Source of the DNA: JANQLU01 sp964434955
GTDB lineage: Bacteria; Planctomycetota; Planctomycetia; Pirellulales; Pirellulaceae
DNA: 10,741 nucleotides
Direction of reading: 5' to 3'
Assembly: GCA_964434955.1 (NCBI GenBank)
Contig: CAYSXI010000181.1
Span: 1 to 10,741, forward strand
The notes under the pieces are model-generated. The model made no database searches, had not been told where the DNA came from, and saw nothing but the letters and a program-made list of their open reading frames with translations. Below are positions 1 through 6,650 of the stretch, in pieces (positions within the stretch are counted from its first letter, which is position 1; each line of letters starts with the position of its first letter). Both the position numbers and the translations under genes were made by a program.

Positions 1-327
1 TGCCTCGACACTGGTCGTCGTCGGGTTGGTGTTGGGCATTTCCAAAAATGATGTCACTCCACCTTTGGCGCAGGCTCGAGTGGCATGCTCCAAATCTTCC
101 TTGTGCTCCAGTCCGGGTGACCGGAAATGAACCTGGTCGTCGACCACACCTGGAATCAGGAAAAGCCCTTCGGCCTCGACAACATCTGCATCCACTCCAT
201 CGGCCGATATTTGCGCCTCGATCTTCGCGATCTTTCCGTCTTCGACGAGAACGTCCGACTTTTCGCGCTGCCCCTGTCGTATGACGGTCGCACCACGCAC
301 CAGCAAGTTACCTTCCGTTTTCCCCAT
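1..327 (-). CDS. pyrC: Dihydroorotase-type amidohydrolase, N-terminal part (runs off left edge)
   Basis: The first 109 codons of an amidohydrolase most like class I dihydroorotase, which interconverts carbamoyl-aspartate and dihydroorotate in cytoplasmic pyrimidine synthesis. An N-terminal beta-sandwich start (LLVRGATVI, VLVEDGKIAKIEA) leads into the barrel entry LIPGVVDDQVHFRSPG (residues 57-72), then HKEDLEHATRACAKGGVTS and the diagnostic EMPNTNP (residues 96-102). The usual metal-binding D-x-H-x-H reads D-D-Q-V-H here, so the first histidine is Gln. From memory, a validated dihydroorotase subgroup (PRK09060-like, also in Bacteroidetes) shares this DxQVHFR form. ATG at 325-327 is chosen because an in-frame stop lies at 352-354. 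An in-frame GTG at 343-345 is the only other option. An AAGAAG purine stretch precedes the ATG. The catalytic C-terminal histidines and aspartate lie outside the window, so activity cannot be judged. The family call is firm; the substrate is inferred. Confidence 0.85.
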   Translation of the reverse strand, partial: MGKTEGNLLVRGATVIRQGQREKSDVLVEDGKIAKIEAQISADGVDADVVEAEGLFLIPGVVDDQVHFRSPGLEHKEDLEHATRACAKGGVTSFLEMPNTNPTTTSVEA

Positions 328-473
328 GCTTCTTTTTCCCTGCACTTTGTATCAACCACGGCCGTTAACTCGACGCTATCTTGGTCGGGCCCATCCACGT
401 TAGTTGACCATTGTTTGCTCAATTTCGGCAGGGGCAATCGGCCGGAATCCGTTTTGCGGAGAATTCCTGAAAA

Positions 474-502
474 TTGACTGTCGAAGTTTTCGCAATTAGC
501 GT
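474..502 (+). promoter_or_regulatory. Candidate sigma70-like promoter for the 604 gene
   Basis: TTGACT (474-479) and TAGCGT (497-502) are separated by 17 bp. The -35 matches consensus at five of six bases; the -10 keeps the first T, the A and the last T. It would give a 5' leader of about 95 nt. It lies in the 276-bp divergent region between the minus-strand amidohydrolase and the 604 gene. Weak evidence, based on spacing and partial matches only. Confidence 0.3.
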
Positions 503-549
503 AAGACTTGGAGTTCGACGGCAACCAATACTCTCAAATCAACGTCGTA

Positions 550-566
550 GGCCCAACGAATGGGCC
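550..566. other. Short hairpin in the leader of the 604 gene
   Basis: A perfect 6-bp inverted repeat, GGCCCA (550-555) and TGGGCC (561-566), with loop ACGAA. It ends 37 nt before the ATG at 604 and has no T-run after it, so it is not a typical terminator. It could be a leader structure or chance. Confidence 0.35.
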
Positions 567-603
567 CATCGCCCTCATAAAAATAACGCTGCGGAGATCC
601 GAA

Positions 604-2220
604 ATGTCGAAGTTTCTTTCCCATGGCCTGATTCTGGCTGCCATTACCTTGATGCTTGCATCGGTAGCCCAAGGTCAGGAAAAAAAAGCGAAAGCCATTC
701 AAATCAAACATGGCGACGAATTGATCATCATTGAGGTCGATTCAAAAACGGGTGAATACAAAGTTCGCCCTTATGATCCCAAAGGTGGAAAAGTCATTCA
801 CTTGATCGGTAACCTTGCCAAGCAAGAAAAAGCCTCTGGAACCACCCAAAAACAAGAGAAGAAGCGAGTGATCGTCCGAAAAACTGACGGGCCAAAGTCG
901 GGACAAGCACGGGCGATCATGATTGATGACGCCGGCAAAGTCATCGAAATCGAGAATGATCACGTCATTCGGATTCGCGGCGAGCAGGGAAGTGCCCAGA
1001 GCGGCGAGCCAAAAAAAGTCATTCGGAAACGACAAGTGATTCTTCGAAAAGGCGACGGCAACCAGGAACAGGAATCAGCCAGTGACCACCGAGTCAAAGG
1101 AAAGATCCCTGCCGAGGTTCTCGAGGTTCTCAAAAAACATCACGTCGAACTCGGCGACCATGATGTCGACGTTCGCGTCCAAGATCTTGGAAACGGAAAA
1201 AAGGTCTTCATTCGTTCCAACAAAGACGACGGCGGCCGCAAAGAAGAAAAAGAAATCGAGTTGATTGTCGAAGGCAAAGGCAAAGTGAACCTGGGTCACT
1301 GGAACGCCAAGAAGGGCGAATCGAACTCGTATCCACTCGTGGACGAAGATGCACTGGCCAAGTCCATCAAATTGGCATTTGGAAAGAACAGCAGCGTTCA
1401 AAGCAGTGGCGCTAAAACCATCAAGGTGCATGGCAAAAAAATCCAAGAAAAAGCCGCTCATGGGATTGTTATCGTCAGCGACGCCGATGGCGAAGTCAAA
1501 GATCTCATGAAACAAATCAAGATCATTGGTGATGTCAAAGACATCAAAATGGGCGACTTGAATCTCCATGGAATCAAGAAAATTCACGGCGTTGATCTCG
1601 ACCCGAAAAACATCAAGATGGGTTTCCACGTCATCCCAGGCGGTAAGCATTCAGAGATCCACAAGAAAATTGTGGAATTGAAAGATGGCAAGAATCTGCA
1701 AATGGGTTTCCACGTTGTTCCGCAAGACCAAAAGCCAGGGGTCTATGAGCGAATCATCAAAGGCGATGGAAAAAATCAAATCATCCGATATGAGATTCGA
1801 AAATCTGACGACCAACAGGATTCCAAGAAGTCAAACAAAGTCCGATACGAGTGGAAGGTCGACTCCAACTCGAAAAAAGGCGGCAGCCCAAAAGTGATCG
1901 ATCTCCGCGTTGAGGGCGATCACAACAAGAAAGCGGGCGAATACTACTTCAAGGTGGACGGCGACAAGATTGAAAAATCAAAAACACGGCCAAGCCAAGG
2001 TGCTTACCGAATGAAATTTGAGCCAAAAGCCAAATCGGAAACGAAAAAGTCCAATCAGGCTGTTAAGTGGATTCATAACAAAGATGGCAAAGCCATGGTT
2101 TTTGAAACTCCTGTTCGCTCGACGAGCTCGGGATTGAACCAGCGAGTTGACAAAATTGAAAAGCGGCTAATGGGCCTGGAAAAGAAGATTGACTTGCTGT
2201 TGAAAAAAATCGATCGCTAG
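604..2220 (+). CDS. Exported lysine-rich repeat protein with C-terminal coiled coil, unknown function
   Basis: I do not recognise this 538-residue protein. A signal peptide (residues 1-24, hydrophobic core GLILAAITLMLASVA, likely cleavage after A22 or G24) predicts export. The mature protein is very rich in Lys, Asp and Gly, with many short beta-like stretches such as VIVRKTDG and VILRKGDG. A motif recurs at residues 313-317 (DIKMG), 336-343 (NIKMGFHV) and 364-371 (NLQMGFHV), about 23-28 residues apart. The last 28 residues form an uninterrupted heptad pattern, with Leu/Val/Ile at 511, 515, 518, 522, 525, 529, 532 and 536, suggesting a coiled-coil oligomerisation tail. ATG at 604 is chosen because GGAG (593-596) lies 7 nt upstream and the signal peptide starts there; a longer TTG start at 508 adds 32 residues of non-signal sequence. 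An intrinsic terminator follows directly, so it is probably transcribed alone. An envelope or extracellular structural role is a guess. Confidence 0.88.
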   Translation: MSKFLSHGLILAAITLMLASVAQGQEKKAKAIQIKHGDELIIIEVDSKTGEYKVRPYDPKGGKVIHLIGNLAKQEKASGTTQKQEKKRVIVRKTDGPKSGQARAIMIDDAGKVIEIENDHVIRIRGEQGSAQSGEPKKVIRKRQVILRKGDGNQEQESASDHRVKGKIPAEVLEVLKKHHVELGDHDVDVRVQDLGNGKKVFIRSNKDDGGRKEEKEIELIVEGKGKVNLGHWNAKKGESNSYPLVDEDALAKSIKLAFGKNSSVQSSGAKTIKVHGKKIQEKAAHGIVIVSDADGEVKDLMKQIKIIGDVKDIKMGDLNLHGIKKIHGVDLDPKNIKMGFHVIPGGKHSEIHKKIVELKDGKNLQMGFHVVPQDQKPGVYERIIKGDGKNQIIRYEIRKSDDQQDSKKSNKVRYEWKVDSNSKKGGSPKVIDLRVEGDHNKKAGEYYFKVDGDKIEKSKTRPSQGAYRMKFEPKAKSETKKSNQAVKWIHNKDGKAMVFETPVRSTSSGLNQRVDKIEKRLMGLEKKIDLLLKKIDR

Positions 2221-2244
2221 TCAGATCATTTGTGGACACACTCG

Positions 2245-2273
2245 AACCGGACGGAATTGCCGTCCGGTTTTTT
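2245..2273 (+). terminator. Rho-independent terminator of the 604 gene
   Basis: A perfect 10-bp stem, AACCGGACGG (2245-2254) and CCGTCCGGTT (2260-2269), has loop AATTG and is followed by a run of six T (2268-2273, overlapping the stem end). It starts 25 nt after the TAG at 2218-2220. It is a textbook intrinsic terminator on the plus strand. Confidence 0.93.
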
Positions 2274-2301
2274 CTTGCGTTCCTTCGCGAAACCGTGGAC
2301 T

Positions 2302-2379
2302 GGGGAAACCTGGGCTCCCTTTCCCCGTTGTGAAATCAAGCGAATTCGACATACTCATAGGACCTTGAACAACGGTCCT
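2302..2379. other. Two inverted repeats flanking the candidate ATPase promoter
   Basis: The first is GGGGAAA (2302-2308) with TTTCCCC (2320-2326), an 11-nt loop, just upstream of the candidate -35. The second is AGGACC (2359-2364) with GGTCCT (2374-2379), a 9-nt loop, at the predicted transcript start. Their placement around TTGTGA/CATACT fits operator sites or a leader hairpin, but stems this short also arise by chance. Confidence 0.3.
2328..2355 (+). promoter_or_regulatory. Candidate promoter of the HerA-like ATPase gene
   Basis: TTGTGA (2328-2333) and CATACT (2350-2355) are spaced 16 bp apart, each matching the sigma70 consensus at four of six bases. The predicted transcript would begin near 2362, inside the small inverted repeat at 2359-2379. 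It lies downstream of the terminator at 2245-2273, so the ATPase gene needs its own promoter about here. Confidence 0.35.
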
Positions 2380-2415
2380 TCCGCAACCTTCCTTGCAAAC
2401 ATGAGTTAGTCCCCG

Positions 2416-4881
2416 ATGCAGGATTTCGAGAAACTTGGTGCGTTTTTTCTTGGCAAGAACTACGATTTGGAATCGGGCAAAGCATCGGACGATCTTCTGC
2501 TTTACGATTCAAAGGACCTGACCACCCACGCCGTTGTTGTAGGAATGACCGGGAGTGGCAAAACCGGGCTTTGCATGACCCTGTTGGAAGAAGCCGGGCT
2601 TGATCGGATTCCTGCCATTGTCATTGATCCCAAGGGCGACATCGCCAACTTGCTTTTGACCTTCCCCGATCTTGCGGCAAAAGATTTTGAGCCTTGGGTC
2701 GATGAAAGCCAGGCGACGCGGGAAGGAATGTCAACGGAGCAGTTTGCGGCAGCCGAGGCCAAGAAGTGGAAGAAGGGACTCGAGAGCTGGGACCAATCAG
2801 GCGAACGCATCCGGAAACTTCGTGACACGGTCGAGATGCGCGTCTTCACCCCCGGCTCCAATGCCGGACGTCCCGTCACGGTCCTCAAGTCGTTTGAGGC
2901 CCCTCCGCAAGAAGTGCTCGACGACCCGGACGCATTGCGTGAAAGAATTTCGGCCTCCGCTTCTGGCTTGCTGGCTTTGCTTGGAATCAATGCGGATGCG
3001 ATTCGCTCTCGAGAACACATATTGGTTTCAAAGATATTCGAGAATGCGTGGGTCAACGGACGAAGCCTGGACTTGCCCAAGCTGATCAATGAAATCCAGA
3101 ATCCACCTTTCAATCGCGTTGGGATCATGGAACTCGATTCCTTTTTCCCCGCGAGCGAACGCTTTGAATTGTCGATGACCCTGAACAATCTTTTGGCTTC
3201 GCCCTCGTTCGCAAGTTGGCTTCAAGGCGAAGCGCTCAACATTCGAAAACTGCTGCATACGAATTCGGGAAAGCCTTGCATTTCGATTATGTCGATCGCA
3301 CATTTGGGCGAAAGTGAACGAATGTTTTTCGTGACCATCCTTTTGAACGAGATCCTTTCCTGGATGCGTTCCCAGTCAGGAACATCGAGCCTTCGCGCTC
3401 TTTTGTATATGGACGAAGTGTTCGGTTATTTTCCTCCGACGGCGAACCCGCCCTCGAAACAGCCGATGCTAACCCTGCTGAAGCAGGCTCGCGCCTATGG
3501 CTTGGGTGTGGTCTTGGCGACACAGAATCCGGTCGATCTCGATTACAAAGGCTTATCGAACACGGGAACGTGGTTTCTCGGTCGCCTGCAAACCGAGCGT
3601 GACAAAATGCGGGTGCTCGAGGGACTCGAGGGGGCCTCGGCACAAACCGGTGCGACTTTTGATCGCGCCGAAATGGAAGCAACGCTCGCCGGCTTGGGCA
3701 GCCGCGTTTTCTTGATGAATAATGTCCACGAAGACGCGCCCGTTGTATTCACCACAAGATGGGCAATGAGCTATCTACGTGGCCCACTAACAAGGAAGCA
3801 GATCCGAAAACTGGTTCACGGAGAAGGCAACGAAACGCCCAGCTCCCAAACCACCCTTCAAGCAGAAATTCCCCGGGCCGATAATCTGCCTCGCCCGGCA
3901 GCCGAGAAAATTGCCGCGACTCAATCACCAGAAAAAGTCGTGGCGATTCCGAAGGATGTCAACCAATGGTTTCAAGACACCGCGATTCGGATTGGCAAAT
4001 CGGACCGCCTCGTGTATCGGCCTGCGGTTTTCGGGCATGGCCGCATGCACTTTGTTAAGTCAACGTACAAGGTTGATACGTGGATCGAAAAATCCTTTCT
4101 TTACCCGATTCGCTCGGATGCACCTCCCGCCGAAATATGGGACGAAGCTGAGATCATCAGCGAGCCATTAGAATTCGTTGACGAACCCGAGACCGACGGC
4201 GAGATGGCATCCGTACCCGCGACGTTGGAAAAGTCCAAGACGTTTACAACTTGGCAAAAGGAATTGAAAGAATTCATGTATCGCGGTCAGGAAATGCCGA
4301 TTTGGAAGTGCGTTGATCTGAAGGTCTACAGTACTCCCGGAGAAACCGAAGGCGATTTTCGTGTTCGCCTTGAGCAGTTCGCCTCCGAAAAGCGCGACAA
4401 AGAGGTGGAGAAACTTCGCAAACGTTACGCTTCAAAATTCAAAACACTCGACGGGAGAATCGGCCGGGCTTTGGACAAGATCGAAGTTGAGAAACAACAG
4501 TACAAACAACGACGAATGGACTCGGTGCTTTCTTTCGGCTCCTCCATACTCAGCGCTGTGCTGGGAAGAAAAAAACTGAGTACATCCAATGTGAGTCGCG
4601 CGACTTCAAGTATGAAGAGTCTCGGCCGAGCTTCAAAAGAAAGAAGTGACATCGGCCGCGCGGAAGAAAACCTGGAAGAGTTGAAGGAGCAGAAAATTCA
4701 GCTTGAAGAAGAATTCCAGGAAGAAGTCGCGGAGCTGGAAGCCAAATTGGATGTCGAGTCACTCGAACTGGAAGAACTGTTCGTCAAACCGCGCAAGAGC
4801 GATATCAGCGTTGAGCGTTTCGGAGTTGTTTGGCTACCGTTCCGAATCGACCGGGACGGAATTGCCGAAGCCGCGTATTAG
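2416..4881 (+). CDS. HerA/FtsK-superfamily ATPase with long helical C-terminal extension
   Basis: An 821-residue P-loop ATPase of the HerA/VirB4/TrwB class (COG0433-like), a family of ring motors that move DNA or protein. Visible motifs: Walker A GMTGSGKT (43-50), DPKGD (71-75) after the next strand, Walker B LLYMDE ending in D333-E334, and the polar ATQNP with Q370, followed by LGRLQTERDK, which probably carries the arginine-finger region. The ATPase core ends near residue 460. After a Pro/Ser-rich linker comes a domain I cannot assign (about 510-650), two charged coiled-coil stretches (about 657-702 and 737-792) and, between them, a small-residue hydrophobic segment SVLSFGSSILSAVLGRK (703-719). 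No signal peptide is seen. ATG at 2416 lacks a clear Shine-Dalgarno; the ATG at 2401 reads into a stop after two codons. There is no NurA, Sir2 or nuclease partner beside it, so a repair or defence role is not supported here. Confidence 0.9.
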   Translation: MQDFEKLGAFFLGKNYDLESGKASDDLLLYDSKDLTTHAVVVGMTGSGKTGLCMTLLEEAGLDRIPAIVIDPKGDIANLLLTFPDLAAKDFEPWVDESQATREGMSTEQFAAAEAKKWKKGLESWDQSGERIRKLRDTVEMRVFTPGSNAGRPVTVLKSFEAPPQEVLDDPDALRERISASASGLLALLGINADAIRSREHILVSKIFENAWVNGRSLDLPKLINEIQNPPFNRVGIMELDSFFPASERFELSMTLNNLLASPSFASWLQGEALNIRKLLHTNSGKPCISIMSIAHLGESERMFFVTILLNEILSWMRSQSGTSSLRALLYMDEVFGYFPPTANPPSKQPMLTLLKQARAYGLGVVLATQNPVDLDYKGLSNTGTWFLGRLQTERDKMRVLEGLEGASAQTGATFDRAEMEATLAGLGSRVFLMNNVHEDAPVVFTTRWAMSYLRGPLTRKQIRKLVHGEGNETPSSQTTLQAEIPRADNLPRPAAEKIAATQSPEKVVAIPKDVNQWFQDTAIRIGKSDRLVYRPAVFGHGRMHFVKSTYKVDTWIEKSFLYPIRSDAPPAEIWDEAEIISEPLEFVDEPETDGEMASVPATLEKSKTFTTWQKELKEFMYRGQEMPIWKCVDLKVYSTPGETEGDFRVRLEQFASEKRDKEVEKLRKRYASKFKTLDGRIGRALDKIEVEKQQYKQRRMDSVLSFGSSILSAVLGRKKLSTSNVSRATSSMKSLGRASKERSDIGRAEENLEELKEQKIQLEEEFQEEVAELEAKLDVESLELEELFVKPRKSDISVERFGVVWLPFRIDRDGIAEAAY

Positions 4882-4907
4882 CCAGGGTCAGTTGCAAACA
4901 AAATATC

Positions 4908-4930
4908 TGGAACCCATTTTACGGGTTCCA
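4908..4930. other. Hairpin after the ATPase gene
   Basis: A perfect 8-bp stem, TGGAACCC (4908-4915) and GGGTTCCA (4923-4930), with loop ATTTTAC, 26 nt after the ATPase stop codon. On the plus strand no T-run follows. On the minus strand the 3' side is T-rich (GATATTTTGTTTG), but no minus-strand gene ends here. A weak plus-strand terminator or RNA-stabilising structure is most likely. Confidence 0.5.
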
Positions 4931-4967
4931 ATCGGCAGCGAATGCTCGAGCCGCCAATGGACAGGCA

Positions 4968-5154
4968 CGGAAATCCCTGGCGCATTTCCCTGGCGCATTT
5001 CCCTGGCGCATTTCCCTGGCGCATTTCCCTGGCGCATTTCCNNNNNNNNNNNNNNNNNNNNNNNNNNNNNNNNNNNNNNNNNNNNNNNNNNNNNNNNNNN
5101 NNNNNNNNNNNNNNNNNNNNNNNNNNNNNNNNNNNNNNNNNCTGGCGCTTCTCC
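4968..5154. repeat. 13-bp tandem repeat array spanning an assembly gap
   Basis: Unit CGCATTTCCCTGG. Four perfect copies lie at 4981-5032, with a fifth cut after nine bases at the gap (5033-5041). A degenerate copy precedes them (4968-4980, three mismatches). After the gap the sequence resumes with CTGG, the exact missing end of the unit, then a decayed copy (CGCTTCTCC, 5146-5154). So the array probably fills the gap. The unit has no stop codon in any of six frames, so open frames through it (13-residue repeat PGAFPWRISLAHF) are an artefact of the period and not evidence of a gene. It lies between the ATPase and the EF-hand hydrolase and has no cas genes or spacers. Confidence 0.93.
5042..5141. 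other. Assembly gap of exactly 100 N
   Basis: One hundred N in a row, the usual placeholder for a gap of unknown size. The true length is not known and need not be 100. Both edges are inside the 13-bp array, which explains why assembly failed here. Confidence 0.98.
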
Positions 5155-5182
5155 AAACCGCGGCTTCCTGTTATCGGCCGGG

Positions 5183-5233
5183 AAAACGGGGCCCACAAAA
5201 ACCCAAATTATTTAATTTTGTTGTCCCCGTTTT
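5183..5233. other. Large imperfect hairpin upstream of the EF-hand hydrolase
   Basis: AAAACGGGG (5183-5191) pairs with CCCCGTTTT (5225-5233) over 9 bp. Inside, after a C-G pair flanked by two mismatches, ACAAAA (5195-5200) pairs with TTTTGT (5216-5221), leaving a 15-nt AT-rich loop. That gives 16 pairs in all. It ends 92 nt before the hydrolase ATG. No clean T-run follows on either strand. It could be a leader structure, a terminator remnant or a trace of a small mobile element; nothing seen decides between them. Confidence 0.6.
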
Positions 5234-5325
5234 GCCAAAAAATTCGGTTGGTCCCCAAAAACATCTACCCTTCGGTATCCGCTATAACTGCGACTGTACC
5301 ATGCCTTCAATTTCCCGGGTGAAAA

Positions 5326-6528
5326 ATGATCAAATCGACCGATTCGTTTGCCGCTTTCATTGCCTTAGCCTTCTTTTGCGTATTCGCAAATCAATCCCCT
5401 GCCCAGGACCAGCAGATGGAACAGGCAAAGGCTCGCATCGAAAAGCAAATGAAACAGATTCTCGAGAACGACAAGGACGGGGATGGAAAAATCTCCAAAG
5501 AGGAAGCTCCCGAGCGCCTAAAACGCAATTTTGATCGCATCGATCGGAATTCTGATGGCTTTGTCGACCGCAAGGAAATTGACGAATTGGGCAAAGTGCT
5601 CCTTCGCAACTTGAGCCGTAGAAACAAACAGCAAAACCGTCGCCCGAGAATGCCGGCAGTCCCCGACGACGTCGAACTGAAAAAGGATATTGCTTACCGA
5701 GGTCTCTCGGAAAGCGATTCGAAGAAGGACCAACCCAAGCAAAATCCAGAATACTGGAATCTGGATCTTTACCTGCCAAAAGAAAAAGCGGAGCAACCGC
5801 GGGCCGCAATTGTTTTTGTACATGGCGGAGGATGGCGAAGCGGCGACAAGGCTGGCGGTGTCTGGAGCGCCTACCCAATTCACTTTGCACAAAAAGGTTA
5901 CGTTTGTATCTCGATCAACTATCGTCTTTCACAGGTCGCTCCTTTTCCGGCATGCGTTGAAGATTGCAAATGCGCGGTTCGCTGGTTGCGTGCTAATGCA
6001 AAGAAATACCATATCGATCCCAACAAGATCGGAGCCTACGGGAACTCCGCGGGAGCCCATTTGGTTTCCATGCTGGGGTTGGTTCAAAAAAAGGACGAAC
6101 TGGAAGGTGACGGGCCATACCGGAACCAGTCCAGCAGCGTTCAAGCCGTGTGTCCGGCGGCGACACCATCCGACTTTACGGTTTGGGCCAAGCAACAGTT
6201 GGGCGGCAAGGACCGTTTGCTTGAAGGAGCGAAAGAGTCACTGGATGCTCGCGCAGAAAAAGCCTCGCCCGTTTCTTACGCCCGAAAGGACGCACCGCCA
6301 TTTCTGATCATTCACGGCACGGCCGACCGAACCGTACCGGTTGACCAGGGAAAACGTCTCGCGGAGGCACTCACGAAAGCCGGAGCGAAGCATGTCACGC
6401 TCAAAATTTACGAAGCCGCCGGTCATGGAGTTTTCCGGCAAAAAGAAAAAGAAACCTTGCCAATGCTTGAAAAGTTTTTTGACAAACACCTTCGCGCGGA
6501 TTCGGTCAAGGAAAACGAGAACGATTGA
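5326..6528 (+). CDS. Exported EF-hand / alpha-beta hydrolase (BD-FAE or Aes-like esterase)
   Basis: A 400-residue predicted secreted esterase. Residues 1-26 are a signal peptide (AAFIALAFFCVFANQSPA, likely cut before Q27). Two canonical EF-hand loops follow: D49-x-D51-x-D53-G-x-I-x-x-x-E60 and D73-x-N75-x-D77-G-x-V-D81-x-x-E84, which should bind calcium. After a basic linker comes an alpha/beta hydrolase: oxyanion motif HGGGW (166-170), nucleophile elbow GNSAG with S241, acid D334 in HGTADRTVP, and H367 in GHG. This is the full triad of the Aes/BD-FAE group, which often removes ester groups from polysaccharides; the substrate here is inferred only. The ATG is preceded by GGTGA (5318-5322) at a short 3-nt spacing. 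It seems to be transcribed alone and converges on the VOC gene. EF-hand fusions to secreted hydrolases are, to my knowledge, common in planctomycetes. Confidence 0.93.
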   Translation: MIKSTDSFAAFIALAFFCVFANQSPAQDQQMEQAKARIEKQMKQILENDKDGDGKISKEEAPERLKRNFDRIDRNSDGFVDRKEIDELGKVLLRNLSRRNKQQNRRPRMPAVPDDVELKKDIAYRGLSESDSKKDQPKQNPEYWNLDLYLPKEKAEQPRAAIVFVHGGGWRSGDKAGGVWSAYPIHFAQKGYVCISINYRLSQVAPFPACVEDCKCAVRWLRANAKKYHIDPNKIGAYGNSAGAHLVSMLGLVQKKDELEGDGPYRNQSSSVQAVCPAATPSDFTVWAKQQLGGKDRLLEGAKESLDARAEKASPVSYARKDAPPFLIIHGTADRTVPVDQGKRLAEALTKAGAKHVTLKIYEAAGHGVFRQKEKETLPMLEKFFDKHLRADSVKENEND

Positions 6529-6558
6529 TCCGCCCGCAATAACCTAGCGGCCGAAGCA

Positions 6559-6630
6559 GCTGAATTCAAACTCGAAACGAAGCCAAGGCTATCGTGAGCG
6601 CGTTGCCTACGAATCGAAATTGAATTCAGC
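6559..6630. repeat. Inverted repeat between convergent genes
   Basis: GCTGAATTCAA (6559-6569) and TTGAATTCAGC (6620-6630) are perfect 11-bp inverted arms 50 nt apart. After one mismatch three further pairs extend the outer end. It sits in the 122-bp space between the convergent hydrolase and VOC genes. The position suits a bidirectional terminator, but the loop is long and no T-run is present. Each arm also contains the palindrome GAATTC. Confidence 0.5.
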
Positions 6631-6650
6631 CGCTACTGCTGAGCCAGGCA

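Noticed and set aside
508..603. Upstream TTG start that would lengthen the 604 protein by 32 residues
   Set aside because: It would place a non-hydrophobic stretch before a clear signal peptide, while the ATG at 604 has GGAG at 7 nt spacing.
1075..1650. 191-codon antisense open frame in the 604 gene
   Set aside because: It is antisense to a well-supported coding frame, is made of Phe/Asp-rich residues that mirror Lys/Ile codons, and shows no family motif.
2502..3188. 228-codon antisense open frame under the ATPase
   Set aside because: It lies opposite the Walker A to core region of a certain gene and shows no domain of its own.
2416..4881. Known HerA-based defence system (Sir2-HerA or DUF4297-HerA)
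   Set aside because: Neither neighbour is a Sir2, nuclease or NurA protein; they are an exported protein and an exported esterase.
4968..5154. CRISPR array
   Set aside because: The units are head-to-tail 13-mers with no spacers, and no cas genes are present.
4703..5534. Open frames running through the 13-bp array and gap, with a 13-residue repeat
   Set aside because: The 13-bp unit lacks stops in all six frames, so frames stay open without coding; they include N bases and overlap the ATPase and hydrolase genes in other frames.
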